Assembly (NCBI GenBank): GCA_019925095.2
Contig: CM034389.1
Span: 1,820,001 to 1,884,000, forward strand
Source of the DNA: Dendrolimus kikuchii
Lineage: Eukaryota; Arthropoda; Insecta; Lepidoptera; Lasiocampidae
Direction of reading: 5' to 3'
Length of the DNA: 64,000 nucleotides
The translations under genes were made by a program, and so were the position numbers. The first letter of the stretch is position 1. Every line of letters starts with the position of its first letter. Of this stretch, positions 31,648-42,178 are shown in pieces. Below the pieces are notes generated by a model. The model worked only from the letters and a program-made list of their open reading frames with translations, ran no database searches and was not told the origin of the DNA.

Positions 31648-32131
31648 CCAGTGCCAGGTGATAGGGCATTTGCCCGACTGGATGGCTACCACCCCTGGTC
31701 TAAAGTATGTCGCCATAGCAACCTTGAGTTGTGTTCCAGCATTAGTGACCACGTTCCAGTCTCCCTTAAGAGAGCAGCAGCGCATTTGTAGCAACTTTGG
31801 TGTTGCAAATGTCCATAGGCGATGGTAACCACTATCTATTAAGTGGGCCGTCTGCCTGTCTTTTTTTTTTTTTTTTTTTTTTTTTATTGCAGGAGATCAG
31901 CAGACAGGCAGACGGCCCACTTGATGGAAAGCGGTTACCATCGCCTATGGACATTTGCAACACCAAAGTTGCTACAAATGCGCTGCTGCTCTCTTAAGGG
32001 AGACTGGAACCTGATCACTAATTGAACGGAACACAACTCAAGGTTGTTATGGCGACATACTTTAGACCAGGGGTGGTAGCCATCCAGTCGGGCAAATGCC
32101 CTACCACCTGCTGACCTCCTGCAATAAAAAA
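31648..32131. repeat. Family A copy with a second, inverted family A copy inserted
   Basis: 31648-31862 is a sense copy that stops at gccgtctgcctgtc. 31863-32107 is an antisense copy with a long T-run. At 32108-32131 the missing 3' end of the first copy (ctgacctcctgcaataaaaa) resumes. The arrangement makes a nearly perfect inverted repeat with arms of about 200 bp. Confidence 0.75.
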
Positions 32132-32302
32132 AACAAAATCTTGGTTTCAGCTCTTGGGACAGGTTCGATCGGTGTGATACCACGCGAACAAAGATTATCG
32201 GCGTGAAACGGTTTTCGTACTGTTCGCGCCAACACCGCGACGTCTAAGGCACAACACTAGTAGTCATAGCACTAGTACAGCCCGCACTATTCCCCGTTCA
32301 CG

Positions 32303-32448
32303 GGAGTTTTTGGCGGGAACTGAAAGGGGACGTTGTGCTGTGCAGTTTTATTATCTAAAAATGTGTAAAATTACTCTAAAATGAACAGTAGTTGTAGGAT
32401 ATTGATTGTAGTTTTTGAGTAGTAATTACTTCTTTTTGCGAGAAATGT
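32303..32448 (+). mobile_element. Family B retroposon, 5' half
   Basis: gggagtttttggcgggaactg to gcgagaaatg, then broken at the T-run of a family H copy. The 3' half of a family B copy occurs at 33911-34100 in the same orientation, so a single copy may have been split by about 1.46 kb of insertions. Confidence 0.7.
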
Positions 32449-32595
32449 TTTTTTTTTTTTTTTTATCTTATCCAATATGCTTACATTCATATACATTACA
32501 TTCACAATTTAACTGTGGCACAGAAACCTCATGCGTTTACTCGTGCCGCAGGGAGTCGTTTACACTATATTTTTATTTTAATAAATAGGAGCAGA
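32449..32595 (-). repeat. Family H A-tailed repeat, copy 2
   Basis: T-run then tccaatatgcttacattcat, 'gtgccgcagggagtcg' and aataggagcagaggcgcg: the reverse complement of 630-777. Its poly(A) (T-run on plus) lies at the junction with family B. Confidence 0.55.
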
Positions 32596-32689
32596 GGCGC
32601 GTAGGGGTTATCATCATTCTAGTGTTTAGTTCCGATTTGATAATAAAGCGGAGGGGTATCATCATTCTAGTATATGGTTCTCATTTAAG

Positions 32690-33600
32690 TCCCAGGACTG
32701 CACATGATCGCGACCGGTGTGAGTGTGTGGGATTCGCCAGATCGGGGGTGGCACTAGCGTGCCCGGTCAGAACCGGTGCCACGCTATTGCCACTCCCCAG
32801 TTAGGGATACCCACTAAAACCCCTGGGTGTTCCGTCCTGCGCCTTATGCCAGGGCTACGGGTAAATGAGCTGCCCGACTCCGCAGTGCCCTGGCAGGCGT
32901 GGGCCCCCCTCACTGGGCCTCTTCCTATGCCAGGGGACGTGTCCCCCGGCTACTTCTTAGTCAATTCCGTGCGTGGGGCGGTCTGTAACGCGCCCCACGG
33001 GAAGAGAGATGAGCGCGCGCGGAACACTCGCGCTCTCATCTCGACGGCATGTGCGGGTGAGTGAGAACCCCTATACCCCAAGGGGCCCCACCCGCGCCGC
33101 CCGCTTACGGTGGCCGAAGGTCGAGCTCGGACCTCCGGCGTCGGCGCGTCCTCCTTTGGCGGGAGCGGAGCAAAGACGTACGCTCACGCTCCCGCTCCGC
33201 CTCCTCCTTCGCAAACATGACGTGCTCGCAGAAGGAGGAGACGGCGTCCCATCCGGTGCGGCTCCCGACCATGGTGCGAACCACGGCCGGGAGCGAAAGG
33301 TCCATTCCGGTGAAGGCGACGAGCTCTCGGCGCTGCTCCATCCATGCAGGACATTCCTGTAGGGTATGCAGCGCCGTATCCTCGTCGCCTGTGGCGCAGT
33401 GATGGAACGTCAGGGTGCCGTGATTTCGTCCAATCCAGTTTCGCAGGACGGGCCTCACCGCCTCGATGGTGACGGGGCCCGCGCTGGGGCGTCTGAGGCG
33501 ATCTTCCCAGACTCCCACGGCGACCTGGCGGAGCTCCGACCTGCACGCCTTGATTTCGCGAGGCGCGGGTCTGGTGCCCCTGGCGCGTAAAAAGTCCTAC
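32690..33600 (-). pseudogene. R1-like LINE ORF2 C-terminus and 3' UTR
   Basis: The minus frame 33518-33105 ends in a basic tail. It reads GVWEDRLRRPSAGPVTIEAV, RPVLRNWIGRNHGTLTFHH, CATGDEDTALHTLQECPAW, then FCEHVMFAKEEAERERERTS and RRTRRRRRSELDLRPP-stop. R1/TRAS-type ORF2 proteins have a CCHC knuckle just here. The usual segment between 'TLTF' and the second Cys of the knuckle is missing, so the first Cys is gone. The 3' UTR (33104-32690) matches 5270-5700. Upstream RT absent. Confidence 0.72.
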
Positions 33601-33910
33601 CGCATCCAAAGTAACCGCGACAAGACCGCTCTCGCGCGCTGACCGAGACAGACTGTCCGTCGACAGCGTTTAGCTGTCGGAGGAAGAGGGGCGACGTAAG
33701 TGCGGCGCGGGCGGCGAATAACGTAAAGGCGGCTTGCCACGGTTATATCGCTTAGGCAGCCTGCTGGCCGCTACACTTGATTAATTTATGGTTATTTTCG
33801 TACTTGGTTTGCAGGTCCTCTGTGAGATCATTTATAATATTTGGTATTATATATTCCTCGCGCCTTGTCCCATACACATTATTATATTTAGGTATAATAT
33901 ATTTACATGT
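33601..33910. other. No gene recognised
   Basis: 33601-33775 is GC-rich and may be more R1-like sequence with disrupted frames ('ctgtccgtcgacagcgttta'). 33776-33910 is AT-rich. Confidence 0.35.
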
Positions 33911-34100
33911 GTCAGATCTCTGTGTGAACTGTATAATCAAATGCGGCCTTTCGAGTTGCCACAAGGACTCCGTTTAATGGCATCGGCTGATAACCTACAG
34001 TTCAGCTGTGCTACACATAGGCCTAAGAAAATTAAGAAACTATTTTAATCTAAGATCTGGCTTAAAGGCCTAGCTGCTAAGCCATAAACCTAAATAAAAA
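33911..34100 (+). mobile_element. Family B retroposon, 3' half
   Basis: gtgaactgtataatcaaatg to 'ggcttaaaggcctagctgc' and an A-run at 34098-34108. It matches the long copy at 29970-30285. It could be the other half of 32303-32448. Confidence 0.7.
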
Positions 34101-34146
34101 AAAAAAATAATTCCCGATAACTTGACGCGCAGGACGTAATAGGTTA

Positions 34147-34400
34147 TACATACATAACTTCACGCCAGTTCCCTTGCGGGGTAGGCACGTACAACAGAGC
34201 GCCATTCAGGTTTATTCTTACACAGCTCACTTGCTTCTTTGACATTCATAACTCTTGTCATGCACGCTCGTCTGCTCTTAAGGCTCCTGACATCACCTTC
34301 TGCTAGTACACGATCAATTTGATCATGGAAGGTGCGTCGTGGCCTTCCACGACTTCTGCATCCATCCACTTATGCATTGTATATCTGTTTAGTCATTCTT
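34147..34400 (-). pseudogene. RTE-like LINE tail, minus strand
   Basis: Final 69+ codons (GCRSRGRPRRTFHDQIDRVL ... AYPARELA) read on minus, preceded on plus by the (TATG)n tail antisense. 5'-truncated at about the MTKQIYN region. Confidence 0.83.
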
Positions 34401-34868
34401 TCATCAATAGTTATAAATAGCGATTATTACAAAACGTGAATTATTCTTAATTTTTGTTGGAATTTTCTAGTAATTATCGTGATTTTAGGTGTTTTTGACT
34501 CTAGCTTTAGGTGTTAATATTTTTGATTGTTGGTAACCCTGTGCGTCAAGTTATCGTGAACGCAGGGTGCCTACAACCGTAGCCGGTTCACGTGAAATTA
34601 CATGACAAACAAATATATCCTGTGCTAAAAATCAGCTCTCAACAATCATCACAGTCGTCACCATCACCAACAACCAAGTAAGTTCCCTTTATTCCCTTCC
34701 ACAAGGTGTCGGCGACACCACATACGATGAGTGAGATTTCCGTTGTACATTTTGTACTCCCCTATCTAATTCCTTGTGTCTGATCCCTATATACCATTTA
34801 TCCTACCACATTCTAAACGTACGCCCGTTGTAGTGCGTTGGCTACCAAGTGTTCAATACATAAATACA
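34401..34868. other. No gene recognised
   Basis: AT-rich; 34500-34560 has 'aaccctgtgcgtcaagttatc', similar in wording to 34115-34132 (cccgataacttgacgcgca) in reverse. This may be a short inverted repeat around the RTE tail. Confidence 0.35.
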
Positions 34869-35109
34869 CTAGCTGTGCCCGCGATGTCGTCCGCGCGGAA
34901 TTTGTTTTCAAAACTCCCCGCTTTTGAACCATTCTTCATTGCTGCTCAGCTCTTATTGGTGTTAGCGTGATGATATAATATATAGCCTATAGCCTTCCTC
35001 GATAAATGGGCTACCTAACACTGAAAGAATTTTTCAAATCAGACCAGTAGTTCCTGAGATTACCGTGTTCAAACAAACAAACTCTTCAGCTTTATACATT
35101 AGTATAAGA
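34869..35109 (-). mobile_element. Helitron-like element, 241 bp, both ends intact
   Basis: On minus: TCTTATACTAATGTATAAAGC at the 5' end, gggcacagCTAG at the 3' end, flanked by A and T. Shares its interior with 10885 and 35396. Confidence 0.75.
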
Positions 35110-35395
35110 TTGGAATATGCCCGCAACTTCGTCCACGCTTGCCTTAAAATTCCCGCAGAATTCCTAAAGTACCACAGAATTAAAAAAAAAATTATCGGAA
35201 TAGGTTAGCTAATTTGTATGCACCCGAACAATTAAAAATCGTTCCCGCGAAAATTCCCTTGAGATTCTTGGGATAAAAAGTAGCTGTCGACCACCGAAAA
35301 CCGCATCGAAATTGGCCTATTAGTTTTTACGTGAATCCCGAAAAAACAGACAAGAAATCTAAAAATATTGCGTTCTCCAGCGTTTATATAGTCTA
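35110..35395 (-). mobile_element. Second Helitron-like family, decayed
   Basis: atgcccgcaacttcgtccacg, 'gcgaaaattcccttgag' and gtgaatcccgaaaaaacag are shared with 42418-43275. It lies exactly between two elements of the first family (34869-35109, 35396-35624). The CTAG end is degraded. Confidence 0.55.
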
Positions 35396-35624
35396 CTAGC
35401 TGTGCCCGCGACGTCGTTCGCGTGGAATTTGTTTTCAAGACCCCCCGATTTTGAAACATTCTTCATTGGTGCTCCGCTGCTATTGGTCTTAGCGTGATGA
35501 TATATAGCCTTCCTCAATAAATGGACTATTTAAAACTGAAAGAATTTTTCAAATCAGGCCAGTAGTTCCTGAGATTACCGCGTTCAAACAAACAAACTCT
35601 TCAGCTTTATATATTAGTATAAGA
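35396..35624 (-). mobile_element. Helitron-like element, 229 bp, both ends intact
   Basis: On minus it starts TCTTATACTAATATATAAAGC and ends CGGGCACAGCTAG, inserted between A (35395) and T (35625). Confidence 0.75.
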
Positions 35625-35855
35625 TTCCAGTTCTTTCTTTTTAAATAACTTCAATGTCAGTAATAATGATTCAATAAATACTTAAATCTAGGACATTAGG
35701 CTTAGTGATACATTATAATGATAATAGACGAAGAAAAAGAAAGCATTAAACAAATTACTAAACAAGTGAAGAGATGTGATCTTTCAGCATAGAAATTACC
35801 AATTTTTTAAAAGCTAAAGGTTTTGCATTAAATATATCTAATTTTTTATTCTTTA

Positions 35856-36250
35856 CTAGCTGACCCGGCAAACTTCGTACCGCCTCAGAATCAATAATTA
35901 AAAAAGTTGATTTCTGAACGACGCGACGAACATCAAACGTTTGACATTCAAAACTAAAAAACCTCACTTTTAAATTTAATTTGGTTTCTGAACGACTTTT
36001 ACATTTAATTGGTTTCTAAACGACGGGACGAACATCAAATGTTTGACAGGTAGGAATAGTTTTTAAGGGAAAGCGATATTGTGGTTTTTACTGTATACCA
36101 AGCATTTTTTTTCATATTTACTCACCTTTTAAACCTTCCCTGGCCTTCCACAAATAATTCAAAAGCAAAATTAGCCAAATCAGTCCAGCCGTTCTCGAGT
36201 TTTAGCGAGACTAGCGAACAGCAATTGATTTTTATATATATATAAATAGA
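35856..36250 (-). mobile_element. Helitron-like element, third family
   Basis: 3' end on minus ...GGGTCAGCTAG (plus ctagctgacccggcaaac). It carries two direct repeats of 'aacatcaaa(c/t)gtttgaca' inside and a 5' end 'tctatttatatatatat'. The same family is at 50661 and 51074. Confidence 0.68.
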
Positions 36251-36465
36251 GAGTTCGCTTTAGACACGACACATTCTTAAAATTTGGAAATTAATGTATA
36301 AGACCCTTATCTTTCTTAAACAAAAGAATTGAGGAATTTGGGTACAAGCCTACTCAGGCGAATTATATTATCAATATAATACTAAAGGAATTACATTGTT
36401 TAATAGTAGTTAAATGCAAAATAAATGCTAAACTAAACTATAAAGAACTATAGAAACTGTAGAAA

Positions 36466-36878
36466 GACATTTTATTACCTTTTCGGCATTTGCACTTCTT
36501 TTGTTTACTTTGTGTTTAAAATTTGTGATTAAAAAATTGCCTATTGTGTATTGTAATCTTTTACGGCCTATTGTCGTATTGTGATCACTGCCAGGTGTCT
36601 CGGATTTAAAAGTACAAACTGATTCTGAGAAATTCGGTCCACGTAGCCGGGCAGACATATTGCATCTGTGCAGTATAAAGCAATGCCCCAATGGAGAGAT
36701 GAGTTAGTCGAGCGATAATCACAAGCGAAGCAAGATTTGTGTACATTCGGTAATCTATTTAGTGACGGACTTTGCGCGTGTATTTGAATTACTATCTTCT
36801 GCATTACCTGTGTATAGTTCTAATAAACTCTATAATAATTCCAACGGCATTTTAATTTGAGTCCTGCAACTCGTAACA
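36466..36878 (+). mobile_element. TGTTACG-family LTR, 5' end lost
   Basis: Sense copy: TATA-like gcagtataaagcaatgcccc (36671), a poly(A) region gttctaataaactc and the end ctcgtaaca at 36878. The first part of the LTR is missing or too diverged; no TSD. Confidence 0.7.
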
Positions 36879-36954
36879 ATATACAAATTAAAATTAAACT
36901 ATAAAATCTAGTGCCAGACCGCTATCAGTTGGAAACGTGGCTAAAAGACTGGCT

Positions 36955-37340
36955 ACATTACCTCGCTGTATCGCAACGCTTGCGTGGTCCGAGGTACAGA
37001 CCAGTCTTTTGGTCACGCGAGACGTCTACCAGGCGTTTCGCTATGTCTCGATAAAGTTTGTGCGCCTCAGGCCCCATGGTTTCAGGGTCTCGACCCCAAA
37101 AGCCGCAAATATGTAACCATTTCTGATGGCGAAATATTTGCGGCATTTTAGGACCTCCTGTTGTGCAGCAGCTGTACCAGCAGACATATTGTGGCTGAAA
37201 GATGGGACGCCGCCAGAGTACCGACGCAAGACGCATCCCATACTAAAGGGCGACCCATCCTCCAGGGCACCAATGACATACCATCGGGTCCCTTGCCATC
37301 ATCGCGGCACAAGCCTACTATAACATCCACAAGCATTAAT
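36955..37340 (-). pseudogene. Retroelement C-terminal module, frameshifted
   Basis: Minus-strand pieces in three frames: [20 protein letters not shown] (about 37290-37230), then [20 protein letters not shown] with FGVETLKPWG, then PEAHKLYRDIAKRLVDVSRD ending LYLGPRK. These blocks in this order are a module found after reverse transcriptases in many invertebrate genomes. At least two frameshifts, so not functional. Clade not determined. Confidence 0.6.
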
Positions 37341-37971
37341 GTTGAAACTCATTGGAAGCCAAGCGAACAGAAAAGAAAGCAGTAAGAAATATCAAGCAGA
37401 ACAAGTTGATCAATATAGGGGCTAGTACTATTAATCGAGAGCGATTCTTAATGTAATTGTCTGGCCGTAATCCGAGGACAGCGAAATATGACGTGACAGC
37501 TTTGGGCTGTGATTGATAGTTGTCTGGTCACTGGCAAAGGTTATCAAAGTTTAGAACTTTTAAATACTTAGCTCGCATTGCATTACAGGCACACTCCACA
37601 AACAAACCAAGATACACAAAGAGCCTAAAAATTAATAACACAGAAGAGAAAAAACCAACACACATGGCACTAGATAGGACTATATATAAGTATAGATATA
37701 AGGCCAACACTGCACATGCACTCCCTCACAACACCAGCATGTAACAGATACACTCTACATTAGTATAAGTTTAGTATGAAAAATAGGATAAATTAATATA
37801 ATAAGTTATTCTTAAGGTACACCACAAAATAAAAATCACTAAATTAAGTCACACACTAACAAAAATAAACAATAAGCGTGTATGGACTCTAAAATTTTTC
37901 ATAGAAATTAAGTTGTAAAAAAAGGTACGGAACTCGAGTCTGTAGATATGTTAATAATAATAATAATAAAC
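37341..37971. other. No gene recognised
   Basis: AT-rich. 37560-37745 has a chance frame. It ends in (AAT)n at 37950-37970, which abuts the 610-bp element. Confidence 0.4.
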
Positions 37972-38580
37972 CCGCAGGGGGGCTTTGTGGGGAAGCCTTA
38001 GGTGAGTAGCGACACCTCGTACCTGACTCCGAGGGCCAAGGCAAGGCCCCCGCCTCCGTGCTTGCCTTAACCAGCCGGCACGGAGTGGAGATCGCTAGAG
38101 CTAAGACTCAAGCTCCAGGGGTGGAAGTGATAAATGGCCTAACGTCGGAAGTAGCTTCGGTGAACCTGCAGCCCACCTCTTTACACCCCTTAGCCACTCA
38201 CACCCATGTTGCCCCTGTCTTTATGGCATTTTTTGGGGCCCATGCCCGTCGCAATGTTCCCTGAACATTGCGACGGGCAGACGCCATAGTCCCCATATTC
38301 CCAGACCCCTAGTACCATTAGCAGTTCACCACAATAGCCCGGTACTTTTTGTCCTCATCTTCCACAATAGTCCTACACTGGCCGAGGCTTGTCCTTGGGT
38401 GCATTACTATATGGTGTGGACAGGGACAATCGCCGGTCAGTGTCACGCGACATTTACATTAAATTTGTCAAAGGCCTCTACGTGTTGGCCTTTCCATGGC
38501 CCCACGCAAGCCCTCCAAAAGTCCGGGCCATTTTTATGGCCCGTGGTCTTGAAAGACATACAGTATAATAATAAAAAAAA
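37972..38580 (+). repeat. Unclassified 610-bp element, copy 1
   Basis: From cccgcaggggggctttgtgg to aaagacatacagtataataa. The inverted copy is at 41554-42178 and nearly identical over most of its length. The tail is TAA-like, as in some I-clade LINEs. A 68-codon frame (VEVINGLTSEVASVNLQPTS) is conserved in both copies. This copy has the internal palindrome cccgtcgcaatgttc-cct-gaacattgcgacggg (about 38246-38278), absent in that form from the other, which keeps about 45 extra bases instead. Confidence 0.7.
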
Positions 38581-38774
38581 AATACTTGGCTTGGGTGAAT
38601 CTTCCATGCGTCATTTGCCGGAACCAGTTTTTATCCGCTTCAAATGCCTTGTTGATAACAATAATGAGCGTTAAACAGTAATATTGTAGCTATAAATGAC
38701 TGATCTAGCATGAGTTTAAAATAGTGGTTGCGGACAATGATGCTCTCAGACTTGCCTATATATAACATAGGGAT

Positions 38775-39090
38775 TTTTTATTGCATGAGTTCTGCATACA
38801 GGCAGACGGCGCACCTGGTGGAAAGCTGTTACTAACGCCTATGGACATTTCTACACCAAAGGTGCTACTAATATGCTGCCGCTCTCTAAAGGGGGACTGG
38901 AACCTGACTACTAATGCCGGAATACAACTCAAGGTTGTTATGGTGGCATACCCTAAACCAGCAGTAGTAGCGATCCAGGCAGGCGTATACCCTACCACCT
39001 GATTGTGGGTTATTTTGTCGCCTCTTACGACCGGCTACTCGGCCGCAGGCATTTATTATTTCTCCGTTCCTGCGTGGATAAAAATTGGGT
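38775..39090 (-). repeat. Family A retroposon, diverged, full length
   Basis: Antisense copy from tattgcatgagttctgcat to 'ccgttcctgcgtggataaaa', with many substitutions (ggcgcacctggtgg for the usual ggcccacttgatgg), so older than most. Confidence 0.75.
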
Positions 39091-39505
39091 TTGTGCTTGG
39101 TAAACCATGTATAACTAGTTTTAAATATCTTATAACTATGGTTTCACATAATAAATTAAGGCCAAGTGCGTGTTGGGCCACGCACAATGAAAATTGTGTT
39201 TTTCGTAACAAAAACGATTCTATGCTAAAGTTTGAGAATCGTAGCGCAGCCTAATTAATTGTATCGGTTTTATGGACATCCCTTAATCCGAGAATGGCTG
39301 CCATCGGCAGGCTGATTAAGCCCTACTAAGGGCAAGAAGAAATGACGTCATTATTGGAAAATACTCTTGACTCCATATATGTACACAACATATTTTTACT
39401 GCAGAAATGAAATATAAGGGATATCGGTAGTTGGATTTTTGAAAAAACATCACCAATTTCTTCAAAGACTTTTTTGATTAAATGAATACATTTTGAATTT
39501 TATCC
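39091..39505. other. No gene recognised
   Basis: Mixed AT-rich sequence including 'gggccacgcacaatg' and a locally repeated ggctgccatcggcaggctg (39297-39315). No repeat match in the window. Confidence 0.35.
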
Positions 39506-39812
39506 GTGCAGGAACGGAGAGAGAATACAACTTCCTGCGTTGGGGCGGCCTGTCGTAAGAGGTGACAAAACAACCCACAGCAAGGTGGTAGGGTATTTGC
39601 CCGACTGGATGGCTACGACCCCTGGTCTAGAGTATGCCGCCATAACAGCCTTGATTTGTGTTCCGGAATTAGTGACCAGGTCCCAGTCTGCCTTTAGAGA
39701 GCAGCAGCGTATTTGTAGCAAATTTGCTGTTGCAAGTGTCCATAGGCGATGATAACTGCTTTCTATCAAATGGACCGTCTGCCTGACTGCTAAACTCATG
39801 CAATAAAAAAGT
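39506..39812 (+). repeat. Family A retroposon, full length
   Basis: Sense copy from ccgtgcaggaacggagag to catgcaataaaaaa, with the usual landmarks. Confidence 0.8.
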
Positions 39813-39837
39813 TATTAGAGTAGTATTATAGACTATT

Positions 39838-40135
39838 TTTAACCGACTTCAAAAAAAGGAGGAGGTTCTCAATTCGTCGGGATCTTTTTTTTATGTATGT
39901 TTACCGATAATAGTTTGAAGAGTGAGCCCCAATAGAGTGGAGGAGCGAGATGGAATGCTCCTCCGTCTTAAAGGAAGATCTTCCAGCGAGGCTAATGTTG
40001 TTCCTCGCACGCCTAGGCCCTTCTGTTATAGTTGAAATTTTGTATATATTCTTTGTATGTTTCGGGAAAAGTTTGTGACATCAATTATTGCACAGCGCCA
40101 TCTATTGGCTTGTAAGTGTTCCACTACTAATAAAA
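39838..40135. repeat. MITE end (aaccgacttc type) and family E copy
   Basis: 39838-39905 (aaccgacttcaaaaaaagg, tctcaattcgtcgggatc) equals the left end of the element at 51790. 39921-40130 is an antisense family E sequence ('cttccagcgaggctaatg', gcgccatctattggcttg, gtgttccacta) also at 43800 and 54757. Confidence 0.65.
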
Positions 40136-40319
40136 TTAAATTCCGCATATTTCAATCTGATAACAACTGCTACATTCATACCACACCATTTGCCTACGCT
40201 AGCGCCATTTCGGAGGGGTTTCGATTTATTATTAACTGTTTATAGCTGGCCACTTTTTCAACTTTCCACGCATATGAGACGGTTTTCCTTACATCTACCG
40301 TACATATGAGAAAGTTACA

Positions 40320-40888
40320 ACTAATACTATAATAAATAGACATACCTGTATGTGACGCAATACAATGAGACAGCGCATAACATTATTTTCACCATTGTCA
40401 AGTTTAACGTAACCAAATTAGACCAGTTAACATATACGATAATGGGAAAATATAGTTTTCAAATTCATTAACACTTTGGCGTCCAATTATCGTGAGTTTA
40501 CGAATGAAAGCTGTGATGGACACTTGTCATTATGTTAACGTCGCCATTGGTGTACAGGAGAAACAAAAGAATAAAATCATAATTATTAACAAACCAAAGA
40601 AAAAAACAAACAAACAGTAGTAGTTCTTGTCTTTGTTGAGTTTAAAAATAAAGAACAGTCATAGATAATTTTTATTTACTTGCCGCCATAATTGACAGTT
40701 CCAAATTTAAAAGTAAAACCGAGTTCCATTTTTAAAAGTGGTGAGAGTTATTGTTAACCTAATAAGTTTTTAAAAGCAATACAGATGCTAACACATTATT
40801 AATTTATCTATAGTAAGAAAACGCTTAAAGATAAAAAAAAATAAGCAAAGGAGGATTTAGTCTTTGAAGGGATTAAAAGCAAGATACA
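40320..40888 (+). promoter_or_regulatory. Putative promoter region of the host gene
   Basis: About 570 bp directly upstream of exon 1 with no match to any repeat family in the window, unlike almost everything around it. AT-rich with A-runs. No convincing TATA box or initiator could be fixed, so the transcription start is unknown. Its escape from insertions fits functional constraint, but that is inference. Confidence 0.4.
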
Positions 40889-41003
40889 ATGAGGCCCGGA
40901 ACAGTTGTCTTTCTATTTTTGGTGTACTTATCAGTATGTGAAGCTTTACAAGATGAGTATCAAGTGGAAACTAGAGGAAAGAAAAAAAAAGCTGCGGCGT
41001 TTG
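40889..41003 (+). CDS. Host gene exon 1: secreted/membrane protein, signal peptide exon
   Basis: Encodes 38 residues plus the first base of codon 39. Start context is tacaATG. The peptide MRPGTVVFLFLVYLSVCEA is a textbook signal peptide with likely cleavage after CEA; it is followed by LQDEYQVETRGKKKKAAAF. The exon ends at a consensus donor (ttg|gtaagtta, intron from 41004) in phase 1. Joined to 50383-50603 it reads F-V-FIVDLIIKK in frame, total 111 residues. A signal peptide followed by RGKKKK, a long hydrophobic stretch and a His/Tyr-rich tail recalls insect Osiris (DUF1676) proteins, which are usually 200-350 residues, so this is only a tentative likeness. Extra small exons inside the intron cannot be excluded. 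Confidence 0.72.
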
Positions 41004-41308
41004 GTAAGTTACTGTTTGATAGCTTTATCAGCTGCAAAAAAAATATCCCAGTCGTATTTATATATATATGTTAAGATAGAAGTATAGGTCTGTACGATTT
41101 TCATATCTAGTTATCTAGCCGGAGTTTTTGGCGGGAACTGAAAGGAGATGTTGTGCTGTGCAGTTTTTTTTTATTAAAAATGTGTAAAATTACTCTAAAA
41201 TGAACAATAGTTGTAGGACATTGATAGTTTTTGAGTAGTAATTATGTGTTTTGTGAGAAATACGAACTGTATAGTCAAATTGACTTCAACAATTGACAAT
41301 TGAAAATC

Positions 41309-41553
41309 TGACGGCCTCTGTGGTTGAGCGGGCTAAGCCTTTGTCGGCCTACCTCAGTGCAACGCAGAGGCTCCGGGTTCGATTCCTGGTATAGTAAATT
41401 TCGGAAACATAATTTCTCCGTTATTTGCTATGGTCTGGGTGTCTGGGATCGGCCCCAGAGTAGTAAGTTGTATATTACCCATAACACAAGCGTAACTTGC
41501 TTAATTTGGGGATATACAATATGTGTGTTTGTCTGCCGATTATTATTATTATA
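41309..41553 (+). mobile_element. tRNA-derived SINE (family C), nested
   Basis: tgacggcctctgtggttgag head, B-box ggttcgattcc and an (ATT)n tail at 41538-41552, as at 29175-29430. It lies inside the family B copy. Confidence 0.82.
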
Positions 41554-42178
41554 CTGTATGTCTTTCAAGACCACGGGCCATGAAAATGGCCCGGACTTTT
41601 GGGGGGCTTGCGTGGGGCCATGGGAAGGCCAACACGTAGAGGCCCCTTAACAAATTTAATGTAAATGTGGCGTGACACTGACCGGCGTTTATCCCTGTCC
41701 ACACCATATAGTAATGCACCCAAGGACAAGCCCCGGCCAGTGTAGGACTATTGTGGGAAATGAGGACAAAAAGTACCGGGCTATTGTGGTGAACTGCTAA
41801 TGGTACTAGGGGTCTGGGGATATGGGGACTATGGCGTCTGCCCGTCGCAATGTTCAGGGAACATGGAAAAATGGGCAGACGGTGACTCGCCACTCCCTGC
41901 ATGGGCCCCAAAAAATGCCATAAAGACAGGGGCAACATGGGTGTGAGTGGCTAAGGGGTGTCGAGAGGTGGGCTGCAGGTTCACCGAAGCTACTTCCGAC
42001 GTTAGGCCATTTATCACTTCCACCCCTGGAGCTTGAGTCTTAGCTCTAGCGATCTCCACTCCGTGCCGGCTGGCTAAGGCAAGCACGGAGGCGGGGGCCT
42101 TGACTTGGCCCCCGGAGTCAGGTACGAGGTGTCGCTACTCACCTAAGGCTTCGCCACAAAGCCCCCCTGCGGGATTAT
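41554..42178 (-). repeat. Unclassified 610-bp element, copy 2 (inverted)
   Basis: Reverse complement of 37972-38580, placed directly at the (ATT)n tail of the SINE and itself ended by (ATT)n at 42175-42186. Minus frames: VEVINGLTSEVASVNLQPTS (42086-41829) and an overlapping 129-codon frame (41938-41549) with HYYMVWTGINAGQCHATFTL. Confidence 0.7.

Noticed and set aside
32303..34100. Single family B copy split by 1.46 kb, with TSD
   Set aside because: The flanks attccccgttcac and attcccgataac are only partly alike, so continuity is possible but not proven; kept as two features.
36428..36804. Two minus-strand frames of 78-87 codons
   Set aside because: They lie in the antisense of an LTR and show no conserved domain.
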